A DNA stretch of 64,000 nt from Capitella teleta. Its lineage: Eukaryota; Annelida; Polychaeta; Capitellidae. Both the position numbers and the translations under genes were made by a program. The stretch spans positions 1 through 64,000 of the forward strand of contig KB308499.1 in the NCBI GenBank assembly GCA_000328365.1, in the 5' to 3' direction. Positions 20,661 through 30,900 of the stretch are shown here, piece after piece (position 1 is the first letter of the stretch; every line of letters begins with the position of its first letter). Under the pieces are notes generated by a model, which made no database searches, was not told the DNA's origin, and saw only the letters and a program-made list of their open reading frames with translations.

Positions 20661-22589
20661 TAATTAATTAATTAATTAATTGGCATAATGCATATATAAT
20701 GTACTTACTATATACGTATAACTACAAGGATGAACAACGGTAAACGAGCTCCGCCGCTCCCTGATTGATCCGATTATGGCATTAATTACATTCCCCAGGA
20801 TTGACCCCTGGTGACCCCCATGACGTCACACCAGATCTAACGTCATTAGTTCCTGTAACGGATGATAGAATTCGAAGAAAAGCAATATGGGAACAGGCAG
20901 CCTCAGCACCCAATGAAAAGGCAATTTGTATTTATTTTTCAAATATCTATTTTTATCAACTTCACAGAAATCTGTGCACCTGTCGATATACCCGCCTGAT
21001 GAGATCCTCAATTCAAACCGATCCCTCAACAGTGTTGGATTGGAGGGAGGCTCAAAGGAGGGAGAGGGTGAGGATGACAGAGGCAACTGGGGAGGCAAGA
21101 TGGAGTTCCTCTTCACCTGCATCGGTTATGCTGTTGGCCTGGGAAATGTTTGGAGATTTCCTTACTTGTGCTACAAGAATGGCGGAGGTGAGATGCAACT
21201 CAATCGTGAACAATCCTGTGATGTTAAAGGAATCGCCAAGCTCCAATGTTTATAGCAGCTATAGGCCTATAGCTATATACAGAAATCGTGCTGTAGGGCT
21301 TCTTTTGCTAGACATACACGCTGAAGATCTAAGGAATGGCTCCTCTATGAAGGAGTGAGGAGGACACTGGTCAGCGGGGAGGAAAGGAAGCAAAAAGGCA
21401 CCTGAGTGACCGGTGCACGGTCATGCGCAATCGAGGTGTCTCTTTGCTGCCTCGCTTGCCTGTTGGTTAAACAACGTTCTCAGAATATCACAGAAGGGCA
21501 CGCTAAATAGCGAGTGCGACGCATAATAGAAAGCTATTTGTGGCTAAATATGTTTGTGGAAGTATCTGCCGTGAGGCTGTTCCGCGAATTGAAGCGAGAG
21601 AACCTCTGTGTAATTGGTCGTAAAAGAGCCTATATAGGTCCTATACAAGTATATATAATTATGTACTACAGTTTGTATTGCATAAAGTAATATACAATGA
21701 TACACATCATAATACATGCCTGTAACTTTGGGTTGTACATTTTTACTTATACAATTACATATGTATATATTATGTACCTTGGGCTTATAAGTACCTGGCT
21801 GTTGATGTGAGCTTGTGAGTTTTTGTTGTGGATTTGTTCGATTGCAACGCGAAAGGCAGGTCATGAATAAACCGCCATTGAAATCTATAAATAAGTTCAG
21901 CTCTTCGATCTTTATTCTGAAAAACCATTCTATTTTATTTTGCACTGTTGATTAAGTCCGTATAAACTCATAAAGCTTCTGATGCGCGTATTCAAGCATA
22001 TAGGGATTATGCGTGTATTATTATTGTATACGGCTATTGGGCGCTATTCCCTCTATGAAATCGTATTAAGCTACTGTTGATTTTACCTGTATACATTGAT
22101 CAATATATTATATGTATCAATATATAACAGCGGTATACCTGTATACACCAATACACATTATAAACATCACAGAGTCTCAGAGGCCATATATTGTGCTTGT
22201 ATATTTAATATTAGGAAACTTTTTGCTTAGCAAAAAAACAAAAAAACAAAAACAAAAACAAAAACAAAACGCCGTGTCTGCCACATGCAGAATCTACGTC
22301 CCATGCACATATTAAGGACTCATTATGTTGCCAGTGCTGTTTAATCCAAGGTCTGGACTCTCGAATAACAATGCAATAATCTCGGAACAAGATTATACCA
22401 GAGCCGGATGGCGATATGTTGTATAAAACGCATTTGCAGTTTAGATCTTAGGAAATTGGGTTCGCCGGAAGCTGTGTGTGTGCATGTCAGTGAGCCGAAT
22501 TTCTTCTGGAGGGGAGTAGTAGTAATAATGTCGTTAAGAGAACGCCACGTGCCGTGTAGATTTGCGACGATTATACTGATCTGCGCAGC

Positions 22590-22624
<35 letters not shown>

Positions 22625-25281
22625 GGTCTACAGGGCTTTCTCGTTATGAATGGATGACGGAGTTTATTTAATTGATCGTCTGTCGTTTGCAGGCGCTTTC
22701 CTGCTCCCTTACGTCATCATGTTGGGGGTTGTTGGTCTGCCCCTGTTCTACATGGAACTCGCTTTTGGTCAGTTTGCGAGTCTCGGACCTATCACTATCT
22801 GGAAGATAAACCCGCTTTTCAAAGGTATGTTGATTTGTATTTGTTTCGGTATGATCATCAATTTATTATTGTTCCTGGAAGTGTAAAAGTGCGTTATGAT
22901 TTTATGTCATTAAAAAAGATAAGTTTGTTATGATTATCAGTTTTGCTTTCTGCGTTATGATTACTACTGATGTTCGAAAAAAGCGTTATGATTATTATTT
23001 CGCGCCACAGGTCTGGGTTATGCCATGGTGGCTGTCGATTGGTTGATCAGCCTGTACTACAATGTGGTCATCTCGCACGTTCTGCTCTATCTGTTTGCTT
23101 CTCTGGCGTCCATTCCGACAGAACTGCCCTGGGTCAGCTGTGACAACTGGTGGAACACTGATCGCTGCCTTGACCCCATGCATAACGTGACCACTCTGAA
23201 CGCCTCAGTCTTCAACACCACACTATCCCCAACCACTGAGTCCCCAATCGTAAGACGTGCTATTGAAGGTTTGTCTCAGTCAAATGTAGCAAAAACTCAG
23301 AAATCGTAGATTTCCTTTCCCTGTACAGAAATCAACAACCTTACCAGCAATGTTTCATTCCTAAGAGACACGAATACCCCAGCAGAAGAGTACTACAAGT
23401 GAGTACAAGAACTGAATCACTGAATGCGATGATTACCCTCCCAATCATAGATATTATGTCCTTGAGCAATCTGATTCCATTGATGATTTTGGAGGACTCA
23501 GTTGGAAGTTAGCCTTGTGCTTGCTGTTGTCGTGGATGATCGTTCTTGCCTGTCTTATTCGAGGAATTCAATCTCTTGGCAAAGTAAGTTTGTGATTTTG
23601 ATGAATATATGTCACATTATTGAACATTTGCTTTCAGGTTGTGTATTTCACGGCACTTTTCCCATACGTCATGCTAACCATCCTTCTGATTCGTGGGGCG
23701 TCGTTACCGGGCGCAATGGAAGGAGTGAAGTTCTACCTGATGCCTGATATCAACCGCTTGGCTGACCCACGTGTCTGGAGTGACGCAGCCACACAGATCT
23801 TCTACTCTCTCAGTGCGTGTACGGGTGGCCTCATTGCAATGGCCAGCTATAACAAGTTTGACAACAATTGCTACAAGTATGTTAAATAAATAAACATTCC
23901 CCATGTACTACTGATTGTCCATTTGTAGGGATGCTTTGACGGTTGCGTTGATCAACTGTGCTACCAGCATCTACGCCGGTTTTGTCATATTCTGTGTTTT
24001 GGGTTTCATGGCTTTCGAGAAGGGCGTCAGCGTGGCGGATGTCGCCCAAGACGGCCCTGGTTTGGCGTTTGTGGTTTACCCAGAGGCAATCTCTCGGATG
24101 CCAGCACCCCAGTTGTGGGCGATCTTCTTCTTCATCATGATGGCATCTCTCGGCTTCGGCTCACAGGTTGGTGACCGCAGAAAAATATGAAAAAATGGAA
24201 AATGTGAATTTTCAGTTTTCAATCGTGGAGTGCGTAATGAGTGCGTTTACAGATGAGTTCCCTCATTACCTCAGAGGAAAGTGGGAATCGATTATTTTCC
24301 GTTCAATTGTTGTTTTGATCTCCTTTCTCTTGGGTTTGCCGATGGTTGCTAAGGTTTGTGATTGATTGTTTAGTTATATTTATTTGTAATAGTTAATTAT
24401 TTTCCAGGGTGGTATATACCTCTTGACCCTTGTTGATTACAGTGTTGGCGGTTTTCCTTTATTGTTCATCGGGTTTTTTGAAATCATGGCCATTAGTTGG
24501 ATTTACAGTGAGTGTACGATAAACATCAAATCAGGTTAGAATGTTTTCAATTACAGCATATGAGAGATTCGCTGGAGACATAGCCATGATGTTGGGATCG
24601 AAGCCCAATATTTTCTGGAAGATCTGCTGGGTGGGCCTCACTCCTACCATCATTGTGGTATGTTACATTGATGTTCACGTACAGTTCGATACATAATATT
24701 TTTGATTTCAGATCACAATCATTTTCAACTGCATCTTTTACAAAGAACCAACTCTCGACGATTACGTTTTCCCCGCGTGGGCCCAGAGCCTCGGTTGGAT
24801 GATTGCTCTATTCCCCATGCTTCTCATCCCTATCTGGTTCTTGTGGAGATTCTGTCGAGATGGAGGTTTTGCTGTGAGTCATATAGCACTCATTACCGTC
24901 AAAAAGATTATAATGTAAAATCATTCACAGCTTCTGACTGAAGTCATGAAGCCGCAAGAAGATTGGGGCCCAGCCAACCCGACCAACCGTAAAGCCATCT
25001 ACGCCACCGAAATCCAACTCACCCCGTCTTACTTTGAGATTGACAAGCATTTCTCTTTCCCGCACATGGCGCCTGACAGTGAACGGCGTCTCTTTAGTCC
25101 TCCGATGCACCACGGGAGTTTCCCTGACGTGCTCATCCAGGGCACGACGCCCAGTGGGTCGGTCACAAGGATACATCAGAACCAATCAGTGAGCACCCAC
25201 AGTATACCACCGCCCTCGGCCGTCCCTTCAGTTCTGCACTTGACTCCTGCTCCTGTTCCCGAACCAGACACGCATGTTTGA
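15660..25281 (+). CDS. SLC6 sodium-dependent transporter, glycine-transporter-like
   Basis: Exons: 15660-15806, 20968-21187, 22693-22824, 23011-23268, 23329-23398, 23451-23583, 23638-23876, 23929-24166, 24216-24353, 24408-24507, 24557-24657, 24712-24873, 24931-25281; total 2289 nt, 762 residues, 12 membrane segments expected. TM1 has the family signature [18 protein letters not shown] (residues 106-123). The large outer loop has a cysteine pair (Cys210, Cys219) and NVT, NAS, NTT, NLT and NVS glycosylation sites. TM6 is [11 protein letters not shown], and later segments ([26 protein letters not shown]) resemble glycine transporters most. It would move an amino acid with Na+ and Cl- across the plasma membrane. 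Two usual residues differ: Thr382 where glycine transporters, as I recall, have Trp, and Gly477 in LGFGSQ where most neurotransmitter carriers have Asp. The C-terminal tail is long (about 100 residues, Ser/Pro-rich). Substrate is inferred only. Confidence 0.92.
15807..18490 (+). other. First part of SLC6 intron 1, with homopolymer runs
   Basis: No coding exon recognised. C runs lie near 16345-16366. At about 16530-16580 there is a stretch of over 35 T followed by G10. The segment 16650-16700 (CAGGTAAAAGCGAGTAAAATTC then CACCAC) resembles one at 39810-39860. The rest is ordinary AT-rich intron. Confidence 0.6.
18495..18589 (+). repeat. Direct repeat, copy 1 (copy 2 at 19004-19112)
   Basis: The segment begins AATTATTTTAATCGCCTTAA, runs through ATAAATATATAAGAAG, and ends in CACATCGTTCAGTCATAACG TCTGTTT. 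It recurs in the same orientation about 510 bases downstream with few changes and a small internal expansion. The tRNA-Met gene lies between the two copies. Confidence 0.8.
18836..18927 (+). tRNA. Elongator tRNA-Met (CAT) with a 19-nt intron
   Basis: It folds as a cloverleaf: acceptor stem GCCTCGG with CTGGGGC (two G-U pairs) and discriminator A at 18927, D stem GCGC/GCGC, anticodon arm TCAGT-CTCATAA-TCTGA, and T arm GAGAG-TTCGATC-CTCTC. The anticodon CAT is at 18869-18871. A 19-nt intron at 18873-18891 follows position 37, the canonical tRNA intron site; removing it leaves 73 nt. Internal A-box (TAGCGCAGTAGGC) and B-box (AGTTCGATCCT) promoters are intact, and T5 runs from 18931 should end Pol III transcription. 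It lies on the sense strand inside SLC6 intron 1. Confidence 0.93.
19004..19112 (+). repeat. Direct repeat, copy 2
   Basis: Second copy of the segment at 18495-18589. It carries an extra internal copy of TATAAATATATAAGAAG and ends with the same CACATCGTTCAGTCATAACG. The pair flanks the tRNA gene and looks like a local duplication. Confidence 0.8.
19568..19618 (+). CDS. Alternative first coding exon of the SLC6 gene
   Basis: ATG followed by [17 protein letters not shown] and then a GT donor (gtcaga). It ends in phase 0, like the upstream first exon, which ends ...VKPKK|gtcggt. Either joins the exon at 20968 ([10 protein letters not shown]...) in frame; this one gives 730 residues. The shared ending (lysines before gtcng) suggests alternative promoters giving different cytoplasmic N termini. 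Evidence is sequence only; a chance ATG-to-GT frame is possible. Confidence 0.55.
19619..20967 (+). other. Last part of SLC6 intron 1, with an ATA microsatellite
   Basis: About 20579-20660 is (ATA/TAA)n, then (TTAA)n to 20683. C-rich runs lie near 19767-19781. The acceptor is a pyrimidine tract ending TTCACAG at 20967. No other feature is recognised. Confidence 0.7.
21188..22692 (+). other. SLC6 intron after the TM1 exon
   Basis: A 1.5-kb phase-1 intron (donor G|gtgaga, acceptor tttgcag|GC). It includes an AAAAAC repeat near 22231-22268 and a T run of about 27 near 22598-22624. No coding exon or known transposon was recognised. Confidence 0.65.
22891..22992 (+). repeat. Four spaced copies of the word [C/T]GTTATGAT in a short SLC6 intron
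   Basis: Copies start at 22892, 22926, 22953 and 22984, so spacing is 34, 27 and 31 bases, all in the sense orientation inside the 186-nt intron 22825-23010. The first continues TTTATGTCA. The same word is scattered elsewhere in the window on both strands. Function unknown. Confidence 0.7.
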
Positions 25282-25765
25282 GTAATTGATCAAAGCGTGT
25301 TGCACCGGCAGCTCTTGCAAATCAATGCTCGATTTTTTTTTCATTCTAACCAAATATTGGGTCATTTTAATCATTCATTATTTTGCCTTGAACTTCCTTA
25401 AAAAGATGATGTGATTGTGAGCTTCCTTGTTTTATGAAAAAGATTTTCTACTGCATATACTATAGTACGCATTATATGGTGAAAATGTTTGTATTGATAA
25501 AGTAGATAAATTAAGGGTACATGTACATGTAGGATATTCATTGTCTCTGTGTGTGAAATTCTATGCTATTGTAAACATCTTTTTATCCTTTCAGTTTAAA
25601 CCTGTCTCAATGATGATATTGATCTATCACTCAGTTAACTTAGATCTCTTCTTCTCCACCGGTGTCGCAATCTCATTCGCATTCTTCATCATGTTTCATG
25701 ATGTGTGTCCATGATATTCCACATCTTATCTTATCTTATTGAAAATGCAGTTCATCTCATACATA
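25282..25765 (+). other. 3' flank of the SLC6 gene
   Basis: AT-rich sequence after the TGA at 25279-25281, presumably 3' UTR. I see no clear AATAAA within the first 500 bases, so the transcript end is not placed. Confidence 0.5.
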
Positions 25766-25767
25766 AT

Positions 25768-26015
25768 TTTTGCATGGCTTAGCACCCGCGTACATTGACG
25801 AACTGATCAGTGTACATCGTCCAACTCGTCTGAGATCGTCCTCCGATATACGAATAAGTCCTGTGCAATACAAACTAAAAAGTGTGGGTGGTCGTTGCTT
25901 CAGTTCAGTTCAGTTCTCTTTGGAATGAACTACCCCAAAGTATTCGCCTCTCATCACACCTACTTGAATATAAATCAAAACTTAAGACACTTTTTTCGAA
26001 AAGCTTTTAATGACT
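25768..26015 (+). mobile_element. LINE (CR1/L2-like) RT C-terminal remnant
   Basis: The plus strand shows, with frame changes, APAYIDELISVHRPTRLRSS, then LWNELPQSIR and YKSKLKTLFSKSF. These are the usual closing motifs of CR1/L2-type ORF2 proteins. A very short, heavily 5'-truncated and degraded copy. Confidence 0.7.
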
Positions 26016-27010
26016 GACATATCTTAACAAATCAACTTCTTATCATTTTATTTATATTTTATTGTACATCGCGTTTGAACAGTTTTATTTCTTTCTGAAA
26101 TTCGCGATTCATAAGTTTGAAGTAATAAATAATTCAATACATAATTAATAAACTGCACGTAACATTAATCCCCTTCTGCTGAAACATATACACCAGTAAA
26201 TTAATTAAGATTTGATTAATTGCGTTAATAATCAGTTTTGTCCATGCCAGTTTAATTTTGCATCGCATTAATGATGCTGAAAATATACTCTAAGGTTATT
26301 ATAATATGTAATCGTGATTCCTTGTCACCATGTTAACAATGCAGTTGATGTATATTTGATCAGAAAGTGAGCTAGAATGCACTAGATCTTATAGATTTGA
26401 TAATATTTCTGTGCAAACTGTGTCGAATAGAAATGAGTTGTGATTGGTCAATAACTTAAGATGCATATCGTGAAGTTTTTTTTTGGAGTACTGCTAGACC
26501 GTATGTATATGCAGGATGCATTTTATGTGTTGATATTATGCATAGTATTGCCACAGGGTAGCTATAATATATATTATATTATCTATATACCATAATATAT
26601 TATCCATTCATTCCAATAATTGTAAGAGTGAAGTGATTTTTGCTTTGAACGCACATAATTTTCTGTCACATATTACAATTTTGATAAATATAACTATAAT
26701 GTTGAACTATCCTGACTGTACTATTCTGCTCACTCACTAGATAATGGAGCATCAGTATCTCTCCCTGTGATGCAGATGGCCAATTAACTGGGCAATGATT
26801 GACCTCTGAGTGAAGTCACCTTCAACACCCAAACGCAGCATCAAGATCTGTTTAGTCGTTGTAATTGATATTGTGTTGAGATGTGCAGAGCCATGATAAC
26901 CACCAACAAAATAAAATAATGAACAACACAATTTTCAACTCTGGTTCATTTTTGTTCACTTCCTTTTAGAGTTTATATTTGAAAAGTGAAAACAAGAAAT
27001 ACTCTTTTTA
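26016..27010. other. Intergenic region, no gene recognised
   Basis: AT-rich, with many short TATA-type runs (for example around 26567-26605). No open frame, RNA gene or nameable repeat seen. Confidence 0.45.
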
Positions 27011-27011
27011 T

Positions 27012-27463
27012 TATTATTGAAGATATCTTTATTATCTTCCATAATCAACAAATAATGGAAAACAGAACATGATATACCAGAAGAATAAAAATATTATAAG
27101 AATCGCAAAAATAAAGAGCGTGATACGTGATGGGCTTTGACGGCTCCACCCAACCCATTCGAGTGATGCGGGCACCAGAACAGAAGGCCCGGGACCGGGG
27201 TTTCCCCCTACTGTTATCGATAAATCCCAAGGGTTCTTTATCCTGCATACCACCATAGACAGTAGTACACAGCGCCCGGCCTTGTTACGCAGTTGGGCAG
27301 CACTGCAGAGTCACCTAAGAATTACAATTATAATGGATTACAATTATAATTCACAATCATAACGCCCATGGCCTGATCGGGTCTCGAACCCGGGACTTCG
27401 ACCCCCACGGTGGGCATAGAATTGCAGTCAGCCGGTTAAACCGATTGAGCTATTCGGTGCCCC
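27012..27463 (-). mobile_element. tRNA-derived SINE, copy 1
   Basis: On the minus strand the head reads GGGGCACCGAATAGCTC with an A box TAGCTCAATCGG (27441-27452) and a B box GGTTCGAGACCC (27379-27390), a Pol III promoter of tRNA origin. The body includes GGCGCTGTGTACTAC, ATAAAGAACCCTTGGGATTT and GGTCCCGGGCCTTCTG. The tail is AT-rich and seems to end near 27012 in ATT repeats. A second copy of the same head and body lies at 56590-56935 on the plus strand. Confidence 0.85.
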
Positions 27464-27917
27464 TCAAAAATCAAGAGCATCAGATTTCTGACTATATATA
27501 TATATATCAATTTTCTTTGAAAAGAATCTGTCAGAAGAAGCAAATTTTATGACTGAGAAATATCAAGAACAGGAGAGATAAAAAAGAATCTAATGAAATC
27601 TAGATTAATATGCTTTAAATTCAGAAATTCAGAATCAAATACGAATGATAATTGATCTTTTTAATCGTCAAAAAGTTAATGAAATGTCGTTGAATACGAC
27701 TATAAAAGGAAAACATTTTCAGTTTTACACTATTAGAAATTAATATAACATAAAATGAGTTTTTGTGAAGTTATTTAAACAGAAAAAAAAGACATGCTAG
27801 AGATAACGTCACCCTTAACATCCACAGTCCCCGCAAGAGAGTTAGCAAAAGAGTATCTAGATGGGTAGAAAAAGAACGCGTAAAAATATATCAACTCTTA
27901 GTGCTGAGGAGCCATTC

Positions 27918-30900
27918 TCAGTCTAGCATTGACGGAGTTTGGCTTTTCGCACACTTCCACATTGCAGAGATAATCTTGACGACTCCCATATCTTTGGATT
28001 TCTCTAAGCCCCGCATCATTCTTCGCTTCATCACAGACACAAACTCACGATTACTCAACTCTCCATCATCTGCAAGAAAAAGTATTATACTAAATCAAAT
28101 GATTAAAAAATAAATAAATCACCGTTTTCATCAAATAGAGTAAAAACAATGTTAACGACATGATCACTGAGTTCCACATGGGCCACAGTGCGAGCCACAT
28201 GTTTCAGTGTGGCTGAAAAAGACAATAGTAGAAGCCACTTAATTCTGAATATTGCTGAAATATTTGATTACGTTTGTCGATAGAGGCTCCTGCTACGTGG
28301 TAGAACATGAGAGCGGTGTCAACGTCGTTGATGTACTTGAGAACTTCGAAAAAGCCGGCAAATTCCTCAAATGTGACGCCCTGGAAAAAAAAGAGATGTT
28401 AATTACAAATAAAGATAGTTGAGGTCGTGACCTTTGCTTCTTCCTTGTAGACTTTCTTCACTCTCTTCATCATTTTGATTCGTTTCGTTTCGTTCAATCC
28501 AGCGTACATCAGAAGAATGTCTGCAAAATCGCGCTCTGTGATTTTCTTGTCTTCTGGCTCATAACGCTGAAACTGTTTGCAGAGAAATATTCATTCAATC
28601 ACAAAATTGAAGCGAACAATCCGACCTCCAACCACAGGATTTCACTCTGCAGTTGACGTTGAAATTTCAAAAATCGCTCCACGGTCAGCTTTTGGTCAAG
28701 GTTCGGACCAAAGAAATAGGACATGAGTGCGGAGCTCATGGGCTTCAAGGTGTTTCCTGTGACTGCATGATCCCTGTGACGCGCTCCAACACTCGTATGG
28801 GAAAACATGATGCCCCGAACCTAGAAACCGATTCATGAAGCGCGAGATAAACCTTCACCTTCACATTCACCACTGAAGATGGCCAAAGAGGACCTCTGTT
28901 CATTTGGAAATCTTCTTTGATAAATTCTATTGACTTTTATTAATTTGGAATGACCAATTCTAAAATGATCTGTCAGCAGCTATGAGCATAATTCAAGACC
29001 AATTCAACACCGTTTTCTTATATCAGATATTATGGCAGACAGAAAAGCTTGAAACGAGATCACGGGGCAAGATTTCTTCAAAACTTCTGATATAATCACT
29101 CAATATTAAGTTAACAATAAGAGTATAGGATGACATCACTGCCACATGAAATCAATCATGAGAAGAAAGCTAGGTTTTTACATGTAAAATTTCATCCATT
29201 ATTTAATTCTATTATTTTATCGTATTTTGTTTTGTGGGGTTATTTTACCTCAGAGTCCTGAAGCAACTGAGGCATGTGTGGTCCGTGGAGGTAAGTGCCT
29301 TACCCAAGGACATAAGGTTGGTGGCCAGCGCCAAGCCCTTTTGAGGAGAGCATGCTAACCAGTCCTCCTCCACCTCTCCCTTAATTAGCCAGCAACAGGT
29401 GTGACTTCGTAAAAAGTGTCAATCAAATAGTGTATTTGTCTTTTGGGATGCAAACTTTATCAATTGCTGTTGTTAATCAGAGGTCCTCTTTAATATTTAT
29501 GCTTGCTTTGAATGAAATTCAGATGGTACACAAACCTGGTTAAATTCCTCATACTCAACATCTCCATCTCCGTTCAAATCAAACATTTTGAATGCAATTT
29601 CAAACATCCTGGGAGGAGCTACAAAAGAAGAAGAGAAAGCCATAAGAGAGAAAGTCAGCGAGGGGAAAACCAACTGGAGAGCAAAACGAGCAGGAAGATG
29701 TAGTCAGAAAAGCTGATCAGTCCCATTTGACCCAAAGTGTAGAAGATGCTGTCATCAGGCAGACTGCAATCCATTTTGTCCCGCTGAAAACAAATGCGCC
29801 ACACCGTCAATATTGATTGAAAACAGGATTAACATTTCAATGCATGCTATGATCAATAACGTTTTTATTATTTTTAAAGAAATGAAATGAAGTTATTCAA
29901 ATGCAACATTAAGAGAGAACTGAATAAAATTCTAACAAAAATCAAAAGTTCAATAGAGGGTTGTAAGGAATCTGCAGGCGTTTTTTTTATATTAGCTCAT
30001 TCCGCCTTAGCACACGCCCTTTGAATGATCTCTGCAGCTCTGGTGTGGGCTGCTCCCGGAAGTCTAGCGATCGATTTCTACTCAGCGTGCGTGGTTTAAA
30101 TGCAAGAAGTGATAACTCTGCCATTCACGGCGTTTAAATTAAAAGAAATTATGATGGATTCTCATATACAACATAGGCTGCATTGTGGTGTATTGTGAAG
30201 CCTATATTGATGGAATACAATCTCAGTTCAATAAATCCTTCAAAATAACCATCATTATATATATAGCTATAACTGACTGAAGTGAGATGTTTCAGTTGTA
30301 TATTGCACTACAGCAATATACAATATACAGTGCTGAAAACCTCCAAGCGTGATGGCGGGAGAAGAGCAGAATGAGTCAATGAGGGGATTACATTTAAAAA
30401 TTACAACTACAGAGGAGAAAACAAAATCAATTCTAATTGATCCCAAAAAATGGTGAATCCTGTTCCTCAATTCCTTTGAGCCCCTTTTCACAGATTTCAA
30501 GATTGCAGTCAAAGTCTTCAATACCACACAAACATCTTGTAAATGCCGTAATTGAAAGAAATGTGTAGCACAAGAGGCAAACAATTCAATCAAATTGTTC
30601 ATAAAACAACCGAGATCCCACAGAGAGAGTGTTTTGTGAAATAAGCCACAGCAATTAACATTTTATGTTTCAATCCGAAAGCAGATTAGAAAACGCATAA
30701 TTATTATTCGACCAATACTTATATATTTGAAATTAATTATAGATCTTAAAATATCAAGTGCCTGTAGAGGATACTAGTATTCTCCTGAGAAGAGACCCAA
30801 AAAAATAAAAAATCAATTGATTTTCATGCATCTGTAATCTGAAACATGAACTCTTGTGGAGCTGTTTTTCTTGCAGACATCCAAGGGAAGAATATCACAG

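Noticed and set aside
20579-20690. CRISPR-like or regulatory array
   Set aside because: It is a plain trinucleotide and tetranucleotide microsatellite.
21544-21945. A 133-residue minus-strand frame in the SLC6 intron
   Set aside because: No recognisable domain, and composition matches the surrounding AT-rich intron.
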